Both the position numbers and the translations under genes were made by a program. DNA of 64,000 nucleotides from Prochlorococcus marinus XMU1408 (GTDB taxonomy: Bacteria > Cyanobacteriota > Cyanobacteriia > PCC-6307 > Cyanobiaceae). Below, piece after piece: positions 13,645-25,568 of this stretch. Position 1 is the stretch's first letter. Every line of letters begins with the position of its first letter. Where the stretch lies: NCBI RefSeq assembly GCF_003208055.1, contig NZ_QJUE01000005.1, positions 248,001-312,000 on the forward strand, given 5' to 3'. Below the pieces are notes generated by a model. It saw only the letters and a program-made list of their open reading frames with translations, made no database searches and was not told the origin of the DNA.

Positions 13645-14595
13645 CTATGCTGCCGCACCACCTACAACTTCTAAAATTTCTTGAGTAATTGCAGCCTGTC
13701 GAGCTTTATTATAGTCAATAGTAAGATTTTTAGCCAATTCCTTAGCATTGTCGCTAGCATTATTCATTGCAGTCATTCTACTAGCCAGCTCTGAAGCAGC
13801 TGATTCCTGTAATGCGCGTAATAATTGATTCTGTAAATAGAGAGGCAAAAGAGCATTCAATAGCTGATCAGGGCTTTGTTCGAAAACGATATCAGATGGT
13901 AATTTCGGCTCTTCATTAGCGGGCGCAGCATCTTTCTCAATAATTAATTGACTATCTTTTGTAGTTAATCTAAAGATTTCGTCTTCCGAATCTGCAATTC
14001 CTTGAGGGTCTAGAGGTAAAAGAGTTTGAATAGTAGGATTGCAACTTACCAAGCTTACAAACTTAGTAAAAATAACCTCGACACGGTCAGTGCTTTCAGA
14101 GAGAAATTCAGCTAATACTTCACTAGTAATAGATCCTGCATCCTCAGAGGTAGGAACTTGCTCTAATTCTTTAAAAGTAGCCCTTATATTATACAAACTA
14201 GATCTATTTTCAAAATATCCAATAGCTTTTTTACCAATCAACACTAGGTCTGGACTATATCCTTGACCTTTTAATTCTGCATATCTTTTTTCCGTTCGTT
14301 TAATAATATTTGCATTGTACCCCCCGCACAATCCTCTATCACCAGTAACAGCCAAGAGAGTAATTGTCTTAACTTCACGCCTATTAAGCAAAGGAGAATC
14401 AGCAGCTTCAAACTGCATTCTTGATTGTATATTCTCCAAAACTCTTGCCAATCGATCAGCAAAAGGTCGACTCCGAAGGACCTGATCCTGCGCCCTCCGC
14501 ACTTTCGCAGCAGCAACGAGCCTCATCGCTTCTGTGATTTTTCTAGTGTTTTTGACAGAAACAATTCTGTCTCTTATATCCTTGAGGTTAGCCAT
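13645..14595 (-). CDS. atpG: ATP synthase F1 subunit gamma
   Basis: The gamma subunit is the rotating central stalk. The 316-residue protein begins [20 protein letters not shown] and ends in the conserved helix [20 protein letters not shown]. It is about 30 residues longer than the E. coli protein because of the cyanobacterial insertion around residues 195-225. That insertion has no cysteine pair like the one used for thioredoxin control in chloroplasts. Last canonical gene of the main atp operon. Confidence 0.97.
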   Translation of the reverse strand: MANLKDIRDRIVSVKNTRKITEAMRLVAAAKVRRAQDQVLRSRPFADRLARVLENIQSRMQFEAADSPLLNRREVKTITLLAVTGDRGLCGGYNANIIKRTEKRYAELKGQGYSPDLVLIGKKAIGYFENRSSLYNIRATFKELEQVPTSEDAGSITSEVLAEFLSESTDRVEVIFTKFVSLVSCNPTIQTLLPLDPQGIADSEDEIFRLTTKDSQLIIEKDAAPANEEPKLPSDIVFEQSPDQLLNALLPLYLQNQLLRALQESAASELASRMTAMNNASDNAKELAKNLTIDYNKARQAAITQEILEVVGGAAA

Positions 14596-14622
14596 AGGTA
14601 ATTCTCTCTAAGTTATCTGTAA

Positions 14623-16146
<1,524 letters not shown>

Positions 16147-16197
16147 TTAAGTTGGGGAAGATTAAGGAAGAAAGAAGAGGAGAAAGTCAGGAAAGAA

Positions 16198-16746
16198 TTA
16201 ACTGACCTTGGCCAAAGCAAGACCAAGTCGCCTGACTTGACCTGCAATGCTGGCATCAATGACCTTTGATCCAACATTGACCACAAAGCCACCAAGCAAT
16301 TCGGAGTCGACTTTGAGATCGATTTCCAAATTATCTGTACCAGCTATAGATTGTACTTTCTTGAGTAGCTCTGATTGTTGATCTTCATTTAGAGCTGTAG
16401 CTGAAGTAATTGTTGCTAAAGCAATATTTCTTTGTTCTCGATAGATTTCCAATAATCTTTCTAAAACAGAATTCAACAATCCAATTCTTTGTCTATCTGC
16501 TAAAAGCTTTAGGAGATTTAAGAAAGAAGAAGTTACCTGACTAGAAAAAAGCTTTTCTAAAGCGGCTTTCTTTTGATTAACCTCTAGAACAGGAGATGAC
16601 ATTGCATCACTAAATTCAGGGCAAGATTTCCAGAGTTCTAAAATAGATTTAGCTTGAGTTACTACTTCATCCACTTCGTTTCGACTCTCAGCGACTTGAA
16701 GGAATGCTTCCGCATATGGAGTAGTAATAGTATTAAGTAGTGGCAT
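16198..16746 (-). CDS. atpH: ATP synthase F1 subunit delta
   Basis: Delta (OSCP homologue) links F1 to the peripheral stalk. The 182-residue protein begins with a helical domain (TPYAEAFLQVAESRNEVDEV) and ends with the conserved DLKVDSELLGGFVVNVGSKVIDASI region, quoted here in part. Its start shares one base with the atpF stop (TGATG), implying coupled translation. Confidence 0.95.
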   Translation of the reverse strand: MPLLNTITTPYAEAFLQVAESRNEVDEVVTQAKSILELWKSCPEFSDAMSSPVLEVNQKKAALEKLFSSQVTSSFLNLLKLLADRQRIGLLNSVLERLLEIYREQRNIALATITSATALNEDQQSELLKKVQSIAGTDNLEIDLKVDSELLGGFVVNVGSKVIDASIAGQVRRLGLALAKVS

Positions 16747-17258
16747 CAGTTGTCTCCGATATTTTTAATTGACTGTTTAAGAAAATTATCTTGAGTATTT
16801 GAATCTAATTTTTTAGGAAGCATTGCTAATGCTTTTTCAATAGCTAGTTCTGCAGCCTCTTTTCTTAATTGAGAAGTCACTCTTGCAGCTTCAGCATTGA
16901 GGTCAGATGCAGCGCCTTGTTTAATTCTTGCCATTTCTTCAACAGTCCTTTTTTCACTCTCTAGACGAATTGCTTCGGCTCTCGCTTTGCAATCATTTCT
17001 GATTTTTTCTGCTTTTTGCTTTGCGGAAGAAAGTTCGTCTTTAGCTTGTGAAAGAGAATCTTGTGCTTTAGCTAGACGTTCTTCGGCATCTTTCAAGTCT
17101 GAAAGGATGGTTGTTCTTCGTCTTTCAAGGATTTTCCCTAAAAAACCTGGCAAGAACTTGTAGAGGCCAAAAACAACAACTGCTAAGTTGAGAATGTTGG
17201 TCTCAAAAATATTTAAATTAAGGCCAAAGCCTTCTGAAGCGAAAATTAAAGAAGTCAT
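16746..17258 (-). CDS. atpF: ATP synthase F0 subunit b
   Basis: Subunit b is half of the peripheral stalk, which in phototrophs is a b/b' heterodimer. The 170-residue protein has one N-terminal membrane helix (about residues 18-42, [19 protein letters not shown]) and a long charged coiled coil, about residues 45-150. The [16 protein letters not shown] start of the stalk is typical. It overlaps atpF' upstream by 4 nt (ATGA). Confidence 0.95.
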   Translation of the reverse strand: MTSLIFASEGFGLNLNIFETNILNLAVVVFGLYKFLPGFLGKILERRRTTILSDLKDAEERLAKAQDSLSQAKDELSSAKQKAEKIRNDCKARAEAIRLESEKRTVEEMARIKQGAASDLNAEAARVTSQLRKEAAELAIEKALAMLPKKLDSNTQDNFLKQSIKNIGDN

Positions 17259-17716
17259 TTTTTTGCCAAGAGTCTTTCAACGATCAAATCACCAAGATTG
17301 TTAGCTTCGCTTTTGAGTTGATTAAGAGCGTCATCTCTTTGTGCATCAATCTCTCTACGAGCTTTCTCTCTCGATGCGTTTGCTTCTGAAGTAGCAAGAG
17401 CAAGAGCTTCTTTATAAAGATTCTCAGAATCCTGCTCTGCTTCAAGAATCACCTTTTGAGCTTCAAGACGAGCTTCTTTAAGCTGATCTTTTAGTTCAGT
17501 CTCTAGGAGTTCAACCTCAGTAATTTTTTTCTTTGCTTCTGCCCGACTTGTATTTACATAATCCTCTCTTTCTTCAACTACCCGTCCAACAGGCTTGAAG
17601 AAAAGAGCATTAAGTATGAAAGTAAGTAATACAACCTGAACCGCCATCAGCGGAAGAGTTGCATCGAAATCAAACAGACCTCCCTCAGAGGCACCAAACA
17701 AAAACAAAGTTGGCAT
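17255..17716 (-). CDS. atpF2: ATP synthase F0 subunit b'
   Basis: Second peripheral-stalk subunit (b', AtpG in older cyanobacterial naming). The 153-residue protein has an N-terminal membrane helix ([19 protein letters not shown]) and an Ala/Glu/Lys-rich coiled coil ending [10 protein letters not shown]. The presence of both b and b' genes is typical of cyanobacteria. It lies 129 bases downstream of atpE, behind a strong stem-loop. Confidence 0.94.
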   Translation of the reverse strand: MPTLFLFGASEGGLFDFDATLPLMAVQVVLLTFILNALFFKPVGRVVEEREDYVNTSRAEAKKKITEVELLETELKDQLKEARLEAQKVILEAEQDSENLYKEALALATSEANASREKARREIDAQRDDALNQLKSEANNLGDLIVERLLAKK

Positions 17717-17789
17717 TAGCTAGGGGTGCAAGAATTTAAACGAGCCGCATAACGGCAATTGAAATTTGCTAAAGAATTTTCAAATATTG

Positions 17790-17832
17790 GGGCTGAGAGT
17801 TAATCAAATTGATTGAATTACTCAATCAGCCC
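17790..17832. other. large stem-loop between atpE and atpF'
   Basis: GGGCTGA (17790-17796) pairs with TCAGCCC (17826-17832). Directly inside, GAGT (17797-17800) pairs with ACTC (17820-17823), and the centre AATCAAATTGATT is itself self-complementary. On the minus strand, the direction of atp transcription, it lies 14 bases after the atpE stop and has no T run behind it, which suits a processing or stability element. On the plus strand it is followed by six T (17833-17838), the form of a terminator for antisense transcription. Confidence 0.7.
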
Positions 17833-17845
17833 TTTTTTGAAATAT

Positions 17846-18127
<282 letters not shown>

Positions 18128-18180
18128 TTATAGAGTTGTGACCGGGAGTTTATACCTGCGAGGGGTGCATCTCATAGTCC

Positions 18181-18213
18181 TTGAGAAGATACTGAAAGAA
18201 TTTCAGGCCTCAA
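18181..18213. other. nested stem-loop between atpB and atpE
   Basis: Within the 168-base gap between atpB and atpE, TTGAG (18181-18185) can pair with CTCAA (18209-18213). Inside it CTGAAA (18192-18197) pairs with TTTCAG (18201-18206) around GAA. In the atp transcript this lies about 85 bases upstream of the atpE start. It could shape the stability or translation of the c-subunit message. Confidence 0.5.
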
Positions 18214-18262
18214 AGCAGGAAATTTGCCATTGAAAAGTTAATTCAGTAGCAAAAAATAATGA

Positions 18263-18988
18263 TTAATGATGCTCTTCAACTGCTTCCCCGATGTAATAAG
18301 CAGCAAGAGTTGCAAAAATCAGAGCTTGAATAGCACTAGTAAACAAGCCTAGAAACATAACTGGAACTGGAAGAACAAGAGGTACTAGAAAAACGAGTAC
18401 CGCTACAACAAGTTCATCTGCCAAAATGTTTCCAAATAAACGGAAAGATAACGAAAGGGGCTTTGTAAAATCCTCCACAATTTTGAATGGGAGCATTATT
18501 GGCGTTGGGTGAACGTAATACTCGAAGTAACGCAAACCTTTATTGCTCAACCCCGCATAGAAATATGAGAGAGATACCAGTAGTGCTAAAGCAACAGTTG
18601 TATTTATGTCAGCTGTAGGAGCGCCAAGTTCACCACTTGGTAATTCGATCAGCTTCCAGGGAACTAATGCTCCGCCCCAATTGCTCACAAAAATGAACAG
18701 AAAGAGGGTTCCGATGAAAGGCATCCAATCTCTATAAACCTTTTCTCCAATTTGAGTTCTTGCAAGATCACGAATGTAATCCCAAAGGAATTCCAAAAGA
18801 TTCTGTACACCTTTTGGATCACGTTCCATTTTTTTAGTTCCAATGACCACTAAGGCAAGCAAAGCGCCTATTAGAAGCCATGAAGTCATAAAGACTTGGC
18901 CGTGAATTCTAAAATTTCCAATTTGCCAATAGAGATGTTGGCCCACCTCTAACTCAGCAAAAGGAAAAACAAATGGCAAAGAACCCAT
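18263..18988 (-). CDS. atpB: ATP synthase F0 subunit a
   Basis: Subunit a forms the proton half-channels next to the c ring. The 241-residue protein has several membrane helices and the essential arginine Arg183 in [16 protein letters not shown], followed by the last helices ending [11 protein letters not shown]. It sits between atpI and atpE, each separated by a gap longer than usual in the operon. Confidence 0.97.
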   Translation of the reverse strand: MGSLPFVFPFAELEVGQHLYWQIGNFRIHGQVFMTSWLLIGALLALVVIGTKKMERDPKGVQNLLEFLWDYIRDLARTQIGEKVYRDWMPFIGTLFLFIFVSNWGGALVPWKLIELPSGELGAPTADINTTVALALLVSLSYFYAGLSNKGLRYFEYYVHPTPIMLPFKIVEDFTKPLSLSFRLFGNILADELVVAVLVFLVPLVLPVPVMFLGLFTSAIQALIFATLAAYYIGEAVEEHH

Positions 18989-19064
18989 TTATCTGGAAGT
19001 TAGGTTAAGAAGAAAATAAAAGCCAAACAAACAAAACTTAAAAATTTGATTTCTAAATAAGCCT

Positions 19065-19484
19065 CTATGGCATAGCTAGAAACTGAATAATTAACGCTGG
19101 TTTATAAAGCAAAAATCCTAATAGTGCCGGAATCAAATCAAGTTGAGGAAATCTAGAAGATGCCAAAACCAAAAGGACCGGGACTAGCAACTGGACTTTA
19201 CCGACGATTTTTGATGAAGTACCTAATTTTCCAACTCCGCGAGCAAGCAAGCGAAAATAAAAAATTCCTGATAAAGCACCAATAAATAGGCTTGCACTAG
19301 CCTGTGTTCCCCAAAAGAAACCTGCTATGCCAACAGAAAAAATGGTCAATAAAAATGCCAGACGAAATACTCGAAATTGAAGTTCAAGAAATTCGTCTGA
19401 TTTGACTCCGGACGATGAGTCCGACAAGTCAATATCCAGAAGAGGATCACGACTTGAGCAATCTTCAACAATCTCAGATGCCAC
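19065..19484 (-). CDS. atpI: ATP synthase protein I (c-ring assembly factor)
   Basis: First gene of the main atp operon. The 139-residue protein has a hydrophilic, acidic/Ser-rich N-terminal 35 residues and then about four hydrophobic segments. This matches the AtpI/Atp1 family, which assists c-ring assembly. It starts with GTG at 19484, preceded by a good ribosome-binding site (GAGGA, minus strand, six bases before the start). Confidence 0.85.
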   Translation of the reverse strand: MASEIVEDCSSRDPLLDIDLSDSSSGVKSDEFLELQFRVFRLAFLLTIFSVGIAGFFWGTQASASLFIGALSGIFYFRLLARGVGKLGTSSKIVGKVQLLVPVLLVLASSRFPQLDLIPALLGFLLYKPALIIQFLAMP

Positions 19485-19710
19485 AAAAATTCCTCATATT
19501 GAAGATCCTTAGTGCTAATGAGAAGTGGTTTTGCAAACAAGACACCTAAGCTCTCTGCAAAGGCCCGGGGAATCTATCACGAGACTTGCATCAAAACAAA
19601 AAAATTTTTTATTAATAAATTGATTGATTTTCTAATTTGTTAAATAAGAGCAAATTATTTTCATGAGAGTTTTAATCCTAAAATCTATATTAATAAATAA
19701 TTTCTCTAAC

Positions 19711-19744
19711 ATTTGATTGTATTATTATCAAATTAATTTTTTTC
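19711..19744 (+). terminator. terminator-like inverted repeat in the atpI-ftsW gap
   Basis: ATTTGAT (19711-19717) pairs with ATCAAAT (19727-19733) and is followed by a T-rich tail containing seven T (19737-19743). The stem has only one G-C pair and no known gene ends just upstream on the plus strand. If real it would end an unannotated short transcript; otherwise it is chance in AT-rich DNA. Confidence 0.25.
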
Positions 19745-19858
19745 TAGATCTTTTTTATCTGTCACTAAAAACTAACAATTACATTTCATCATGAAAAAAT
19801 CATAATCTTTCTTCAATTCCATATGAAAGTTACTTAATTCCATTCAAATACTTGGCAA

Positions 19859-19888
19859 ATTGAGATTAAGCGGCTCAATGGTATATAA
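19859..19888 (+). promoter_or_regulatory. candidate ftsW promoter with overlapping inverted repeat
   Basis: TTGAGA (19860-19865) and TATATA (19882-19887) are separated by 16 bases and resemble -35 and -10 boxes. The -35 box lies in an inverted repeat, ATTGAG (19859-19864) with CTCAAT (19874-19879). A start near 19894 would leave only a few bases before the TTG at 19901, which questions either the promoter or that start codon. Confidence 0.35.
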
Positions 19889-19900
19889 GCAAAAGATCCT

Positions 19901-21133
19901 TTGATTAATATTTCTAATAAAAAACTTCAATTTGAACGCAAACAAAAAACCATCCATGAATCAAAAAATTTTCTGGGTAATTTAGTAAATAAAAAGATAC
20001 TCCCATTGCCTTGGCAGTTTTGGCCAAAGGAAGGACGTTTAATTATGGGATTAATCTTCTTTTGGAGCTTGGCAGGGATTCTCATACTTGGATCAGCTAG
20101 TTGGTGGGTAGCCAATAGAGAAATGGGTGATGGTGCCTACTACATAAAAAGACAGATAATTTGGCTAGCTGCTAGTTGGAGCATTTTCTACCTAGCCATC
20201 AATATCAATCTAAAAAGATGGCTTAAGCTATCTGGTCCATGCCTTTTAATAGGCATGGTTCTTATTGCTGCAACAAGCTTTTTTGGTAGCACAGTTAATG
20301 GTTCTACGCGATGGTTAATTTTAGGGCCACTGCAAGTCCAACCATCAGAATTAATCAAACCATTTATCATTCTCCAAAGTGCAAAACTTTTTGGGCAATG
20401 GGAGAGAATAAATTCAGATAAAAAACTTTTTTGGTTAACTATTTTTGGATCTATTATTCTATTAATTATAAAGCAGCCAAATTTAAGCACCGCTGCCTTA
20501 ACGGGAATAATGCTTTGGATGATAGCCTTAGCAGCTGGCATTAATTTTCGCTACCTTTTCAACACCGCTTTATCAGGATTAGTTATAGGTTCAATAAGTA
20601 TTCTTTCTAACGAATATCAAAAAATCCGTGTGATGTCATTTCTGAATCCATGGAAAGACCCACAAGGAAGTGGCTATCAGTTAGTTCAGAGCCTTTATGC
20701 TATAGGTTCTGGTGGTTTATTTGGAGAAGGTTATGGTCTTTCTGTGCAAAAATTACAATATCTACCTATACAAAGTACTGATTTTATATTTGCTGTTTTT
20801 GCTGAAGAATTTGGATTCTTTGGATCCACTCTACTTTTATCATTTCTTCTTGTAGTTGCTTATTTAAGCCTTAAAATATCTCTAAGTTGTAGAAATAATT
20901 ATTCCAAATTAATTGCAATGGGATCAGGTACTATTCTTGTCGGCCAATCAATTATGCACATAGCTGTTTCTTCAGGTGCAATGCCTACAACTGGTCTACC
21001 TTTGCCTTTAATTAGTTATGGAGGGAACTCATTAATTTCAAGCTTACTCATAGCTGCCTTGTTGGTAAGATCATCTATTGAATCAACAGACTTAATAGTT
21101 AAAGATCACTCAAAAAGACTTTTAAATAGATAA
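19901..21133 (+). CDS. ftsW: FtsW/RodA/SpoVE family peptidoglycan polymerase, probably FtsW
   Basis: SEDS-family glycosyltransferase, here most likely the septal FtsW. The 410-residue protein has about ten membrane segments and the conserved signatures FLNPWKDPQGSGYQLVQSL and SGGLFGEGYGLSVQKLQYLP, then QSTDFIFAVFAEEFGFFG and TGLPLPLISYGGNSL. These favour FtsW over RodA. The predicted start is TTG at 19901, giving a 45-residue cytoplasmic leader; an in-frame ATG at 20045 would start directly in the first membrane helix. It is followed 12 bases later by ccdA. Confidence 0.88.
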   Translation: MINISNKKLQFERKQKTIHESKNFLGNLVNKKILPLPWQFWPKEGRLIMGLIFFWSLAGILILGSASWWVANREMGDGAYYIKRQIIWLAASWSIFYLAININLKRWLKLSGPCLLIGMVLIAATSFFGSTVNGSTRWLILGPLQVQPSELIKPFIILQSAKLFGQWERINSDKKLFWLTIFGSIILLIIKQPNLSTAALTGIMLWMIALAAGINFRYLFNTALSGLVIGSISILSNEYQKIRVMSFLNPWKDPQGSGYQLVQSLYAIGSGGLFGEGYGLSVQKLQYLPIQSTDFIFAVFAEEFGFFGSTLLLSFLLVVAYLSLKISLSCRNNYSKLIAMGSGTILVGQSIMHIAVSSGAMPTTGLPLPLISYGGNSLISSLLIAALLVRSSIESTDLIVKDHSKRLLNR

Positions 21134-21145
21134 TCTGGTAGAAGA

Positions 21146-21892
21146 ATGAAGGTGGTAAATCTTTTTTTGAATATTTCTTCCATAAGTTTAATTTTTTCTG
21201 ATTTGACTCGTCATGGCGAGCAATTAATTAATAATGGGCTAGATCATCCAAGTCCTTTAACGCTTTTAATAGTTTTCATAGGAGGTCTTTTGACCAGTTT
21301 GGGACCTTGTTCATTGTCACTTTTACCTATAACAGTTGCATATTTAGCTGGATTTAAAAACGACCAAAACGCTCTTCAAAGAACCATTAGTTTCTGCAGC
21401 GGGATAGTTATATCACTAGTCATATTAGGTGTTTTAAGCAGTTTTTTAGGGAAAATTTATGGTCAATTGCCAAGCTTATTTTCAATTTTTATTAGTTTAC
21501 TAGCAATAGCCATGGGTCTTAATCTTCTTGGGATTTATAAATTTTCACTGCCATCAGGTCCTGACCCTGAAATTTGGAAAAATCAAGTTCCCTCTTCATT
21601 TGCGCCACTTTTCGCAGGTTTAGCTTTTGGATTCGCTTCCTCACCTTGCACGACTCCAGTTTTGGCAGTCCTTCTCGCTTGGGTTGGAAAGCAAGGAAAC
21701 CCTATTAGTGGCACTATTTTTCTTGGAAGCTTTGCAATTGGGCAAATTGTTCCTTTATTTGTTGCAGGTACTTTTGCAGCAAGTATTCCAAAATTATTAT
21801 CATTACGACCTATTGGGAAATGGATTCCTCCAATTAGTGGAGTCGTTTTATTAACTGTTGGTCTTTTAAGCCTTCTTTCTATTTGGATATAA
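21146..21892 (+). CDS. ccdA: cytochrome c biogenesis protein CcdA
   Basis: CcdA carries reducing power across the membrane to keep apocytochrome c haem-binding cysteines reduced in the thylakoid lumen or periplasm. The 248-residue protein has about six membrane helices. The paired redox cysteines lie in GPCSLSLLPITVAYLAG and SSPCTTPVLAVLLAW. It sits between ftsW and ccs1 and ends 4 bases before ccs1, as expected for System II cytochrome c maturation. Confidence 0.93.
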   Translation: MKVVNLFLNISSISLIFSDLTRHGEQLINNGLDHPSPLTLLIVFIGGLLTSLGPCSLSLLPITVAYLAGFKNDQNALQRTISFCSGIVISLVILGVLSSFLGKIYGQLPSLFSIFISLLAIAMGLNLLGIYKFSLPSGPDPEIWKNQVPSSFAPLFAGLAFGFASSPCTTPVLAVLLAWVGKQGNPISGTIFLGSFAIGQIVPLFVAGTFAASIPKLLSLRPIGKWIPPISGVVLLTVGLLSLLSIWI

Positions 21893-21896
21893 AAAG

Positions 21897-23177
21897 ATGA
21901 AAAAGATTAGCCAAATTTTAAATTGGCTTTCTAGTTTAAAAGTTGCAATATTAATATTGTTGTTAATAGCAATTTCTTGTGCGGCTGGGACTCTAATTCC
22001 ACAACAAGAATCAGATCAATTCTACTATGATATTTATAATAAAAATCCGCTTATTGGGATAATCAATGGAAATATATTACTACTATTTGAATTCAATCAT
22101 ATCTATACAAGTTTTTGGTTCTTATTGCTACTCAGTTGGCTAGGTATTGCACTTGCAGTTTGTAGCTTTAGGCGTCAATTACCAATACTTAAGTCAGCAT
22201 TAAAATGGATTGATTATAAATATCCTCGTCAAATAGAAAAACTATCTATTGCTCAGACTATACAGGCTAGCAACCCATCAGAAGGCCTAGAAAAACTTAG
22301 AATTCATTTAAAAAAACAAGGTTGGAATGTTAAAGAATCAGATGGAAGGATAGCTGCTAGACAAGGTGTAATTGGAAGGTTAGGCCCTATATTAATTCAC
22401 CTCGGTATGATCCTATTAATGTTAGGTGCAACCTATGGATCATTAAACGGACAAACAATAGAAAAATTCCTAGCCCCTGGTAGATCAATTAATTTATTAG
22501 ACAGGAATGAAGAACAAGAATTAACTATTGAATTGCAAAAATTTCAAATTGATAGAGACCCTCAAGGAAGAGCTGAGCAATATAGATCGAAAGTAAAAAT
22601 CATTGAACCTAATGGTAAAAAAGAAGAAAAAGAAATAAGTGTTAATTACCCTTTAAGATACAAAGGATTAACATTATACCAAGCTGACTGGTCATTAGCA
22701 GCAATAACTCTTCAATTTAAAAATAGTCCAAAATTACAAATTCCCATAAAATCTATACCTGAACTAGGTGAGCAAGTATGGGGAACGATAATACCTATTA
22801 AGAAGGATGGGAAAGATCCTATATTATTAACAGTTAATAGTGAACTTGGACCAGTAACAATTTATGATAATGATGGAAAAAAATTAATGACATTAAGTAC
22901 TAATAAAGAAGCAGAAGTAAAAGGAACACTAATTAAGATTATCAACATAATTCCAAGCAGTGGACTACTTTTAAAGCGTGATCCTGGAGTCCCTCTGGTA
23001 TATACTAGCTTTGCCATAATCCTTTTTGGTGGCACACTAAGTATAATCTCAACTAAAAAAATATGGGTATTACATGAAAAAGAAAAATCTATAATTTATA
23101 TTGGTGGAATAAGCAACAGAAATCTATCAGGTCTTTCAAAAGAATTGCCCAAATTTAGTAATTTATTGAATAATTAG
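21897..23177 (+). CDS. ccs1: System II cytochrome c biogenesis protein Ccs1 (CcsB, ResB-like)
   Basis: Ccs1/CcsB works with CcsA to deliver haem and ligate it to c-type cytochromes. The 426-residue protein has N-terminal membrane helices ([20 protein letters not shown], in part), a further helix pair near residues 68-85 and 155-180, and a large soluble lumenal domain. A last helix lies near residue 370 ([15 protein letters not shown]). Its last 15 bases overlap the 3' end of the convergent queF. The partner ccsA is not in the window. Confidence 0.92.
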   Translation: MKKISQILNWLSSLKVAILILLLIAISCAAGTLIPQQESDQFYYDIYNKNPLIGIINGNILLLFEFNHIYTSFWFLLLLSWLGIALAVCSFRRQLPILKSALKWIDYKYPRQIEKLSIAQTIQASNPSEGLEKLRIHLKKQGWNVKESDGRIAARQGVIGRLGPILIHLGMILLMLGATYGSLNGQTIEKFLAPGRSINLLDRNEEQELTIELQKFQIDRDPQGRAEQYRSKVKIIEPNGKKEEKEISVNYPLRYKGLTLYQADWSLAAITLQFKNSPKLQIPIKSIPELGEQVWGTIIPIKKDGKDPILLTVNSELGPVTIYDNDGKKLMTLSTNKEAEVKGTLIKIINIIPSSGLLLKRDPGVPLVYTSFAIILFGGTLSIISTKKIWVLHEKEKSIIYIGGISNRNLSGLSKELPKFSNLLNN

Positions 23178-23588
23178 CTCCAAATTATTTCTTTTTCCAT
23201 GACAAACTCTAATAATAGTATGAACATTCCCCCTAGGATTAAAATCAGCTTCTATTTGAATCCACTTTGGATCTGAAGCCTCAACTAGATCATCTATGAT
23301 TTGATTTGCTACTTCTTCATGAGATATTTTCTTATCACGAAAGTTATTTAAATAAAGCTTAATTGCTTTTAATTCTATTACCTTCTTATTTGGTTGATAT
23401 ATTAATCTTAGATTTGCAAAATCAGGATAACCAGAGAAAGGACATTTACAAGTAAATTCGGGAAACTCTACTGTAATTTCATAGTCCCTATTTCTATTAG
23501 GATTTGGAAAACATATCAGTTTCCCATTCTCTATTTTTCTTTCGCCATACATAAGTTCCTCTTTGATTCCGTCCTCTGGCTTAGGCAC
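23163..23588 (-). CDS. queF: NADPH-dependent 7-cyano-7-deazaguanine reductase
   Basis: QueF reduces preQ0 to preQ1, the nitrile reduction step of queuosine biosynthesis. The 141-residue protein is the short unimodular form. The active-site cysteine is Cys49 in [12 protein letters not shown] with the conserved Asp56, and the substrate-binding FNPRGNVHT motif is near the C-terminus. It overlaps the 3' end of ccs1 by 15 bases tail to tail. Confidence 0.95.
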   Translation of the reverse strand: MPKPEDGIKEELMYGERKIENGKLICFPNPNRNRDYEITVEFPEFTCKCPFSGYPDFANLRLIYQPNKKVIELKAIKLYLNNFRDKKISHEEVANQIIDDLVEASDPKWIQIEADFNPRGNVHTIIRVCHGKRNNLELIIQ

Positions 23589-23765
23589 AATTTAAAAGCA
23601 TTTAAATCACAGACTACATAAAAGCTTGTTTAAAAAATTTTTACCTCAATTAATATCTCATAATCAAAAAACAATCAAATCGCATCAAAAGTCTGAATTT
23701 GTATCATTCAGCACAAAGTCAATCCTCGCTATACCCCCTAATAGGAATGTACACAAAGGTTTTGC

Positions 23766-23993
23766 ATGGACATCTGTCTTTTTGAGAAAAGAAATGGAAC
23801 TCAAATAGAGCCAAACAGTATACATGGAATGCTTTGGCTACAGACTCATTTCGAAACCAGTCATTGGGAATCAATTAGTAATAATTTAGTACTAATCCCT
23901 ACTAAAGATGCACATATGCTTTGCGAAGATGCCATGAATGCAGGCATAAATGTAAATTTCATCCATTCTCTAACTCAAATAGACAAAATCTGA
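23766..23993 (+). CDS. small conserved hypothetical protein upstream of glnB
   Basis: A 75-residue soluble protein with the distinctive segment SIHGMLWLQTHFETSHWESI and an Ala/Asp-rich helix (TKDAHMLCEDAMNAGINVN). An AAAGG ribosome-binding site (23756-23760) precedes its ATG. I believe similar proteins occur beside glnB in other marine picocyanobacteria, but that is from memory. An overlapping 60-codon frame (23626-23808) looks non-coding. It ends 40 bases before glnB, so the two may share a transcript. Function unknown. Confidence 0.65.
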   Translation: MDICLFEKRNGTQIEPNSIHGMLWLQTHFETSHWESISNNLVLIPTKDAHMLCEDAMNAGINVNFIHSLTQIDKI

Positions 23994-24027
23994 TCAAAAA
24001 CTATCTAATATTTGAGGAGTTACTTAA

Positions 24028-25169
<1,142 letters not shown>

Positions 25170-25264
25170 TTGTTTACAAAAACAAACAGGAAACGGAACA
25201 AAAACCGCAGAACTGCAAATAATCCTCTTTTTCAATAGAGAATCTAATCAACTGACCAAAGGTT

Positions 25265-25525
25265 TTGTCTAAAAAGCTCAGACATCCAAGAAATGAAAAT
25301 GAGCTACCTAGCCATGGTCATTTTCATCTAACCCCAAAAAAGCAAACTGGAGAAGTACTTGAACTTCTTCCTCCAGGAAGCTTTGCAAAGTTCGCTAATC
25401 AACCAAATGACTTGCCTCCCTTTCAAGTGATTGATTGCAAAGGGGGGAGATGCAGGGTAAGACAGCAGGCCTGGGGAAGATATGTTCATTGGGAAGTAGA
25501 ACACAATAGACTTAAGTCAGCTTGA
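25265..25525 (+). CDS. small conserved hypothetical protein
   Basis: An 86-residue soluble protein, rich in Pro and His at the N-terminus, with PPFQVIDCKGGRCRVRQQAWG and WEVEHNRLKSA near the end. The only possible start is the TTG at 25265, because a stop lies four codons upstream and no other start codon occurs in the first 45 codons. The residues look like a real protein (Trp, Cys, Arg conserved-looking block). It lies divergent from tlyA and 43 bases before purB. I do not recognise a function. Confidence 0.6.
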   Translation: MSKKLRHPRNENELPSHGHFHLTPKKQTGEVLELLPPGSFAKFANQPNDLPPFQVIDCKGGRCRVRQQAWGRYVHWEVEHNRLKSA

Positions 25526-25568
25526 CCTTGACGAACTAAATTAAACTAAACCTTAACTCTGTAGCACT

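Larger units (their letters stand above)
19485..19900. other. 416-bp gene-free region between atpI and ftsW
   Basis: The region is very AT-rich and must hold the divergent promoters of the atp operon (minus) and ftsW (plus). Apart from a small GC patch, GGCCCGGGG near 19562, it holds A/T runs, a terminator-like inverted repeat at 19711-19733 and a promoter-like sequence next to ftsW. Short open frames inside it have no coding character. No RNA gene is recognisable. Confidence 0.6.

Noticed and set aside
19346-19540. 64-codon frame across the atpI start
   Set aside because: It is an alternative frame of the atpI 5' end; atpI has a good ribosome-binding site and family-like membrane segments.
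19485-19900. Small RNA or tRNA gene in the largest intergenic gap
   Set aside because: No cloverleaf, no conserved T-loop sequence and no GC-rich RNA-like segment; only an AT-rich hairpin with a T run.
23626-23808. 60-codon open frame before the small glnB-linked gene
   Set aside because: It overlaps the better-supported 75-aa gene in another frame, has no ribosome-binding site and its residues look like translated AT-rich non-coding DNA.
23889-23902. Definite NtcA promoter for glnB
   Set aside because: The palindrome matches, but it lies in a coding region, lacks a -10 box at the usual spacing, and this pattern occurs by chance in AT-rich DNA; kept only as a weak lead.
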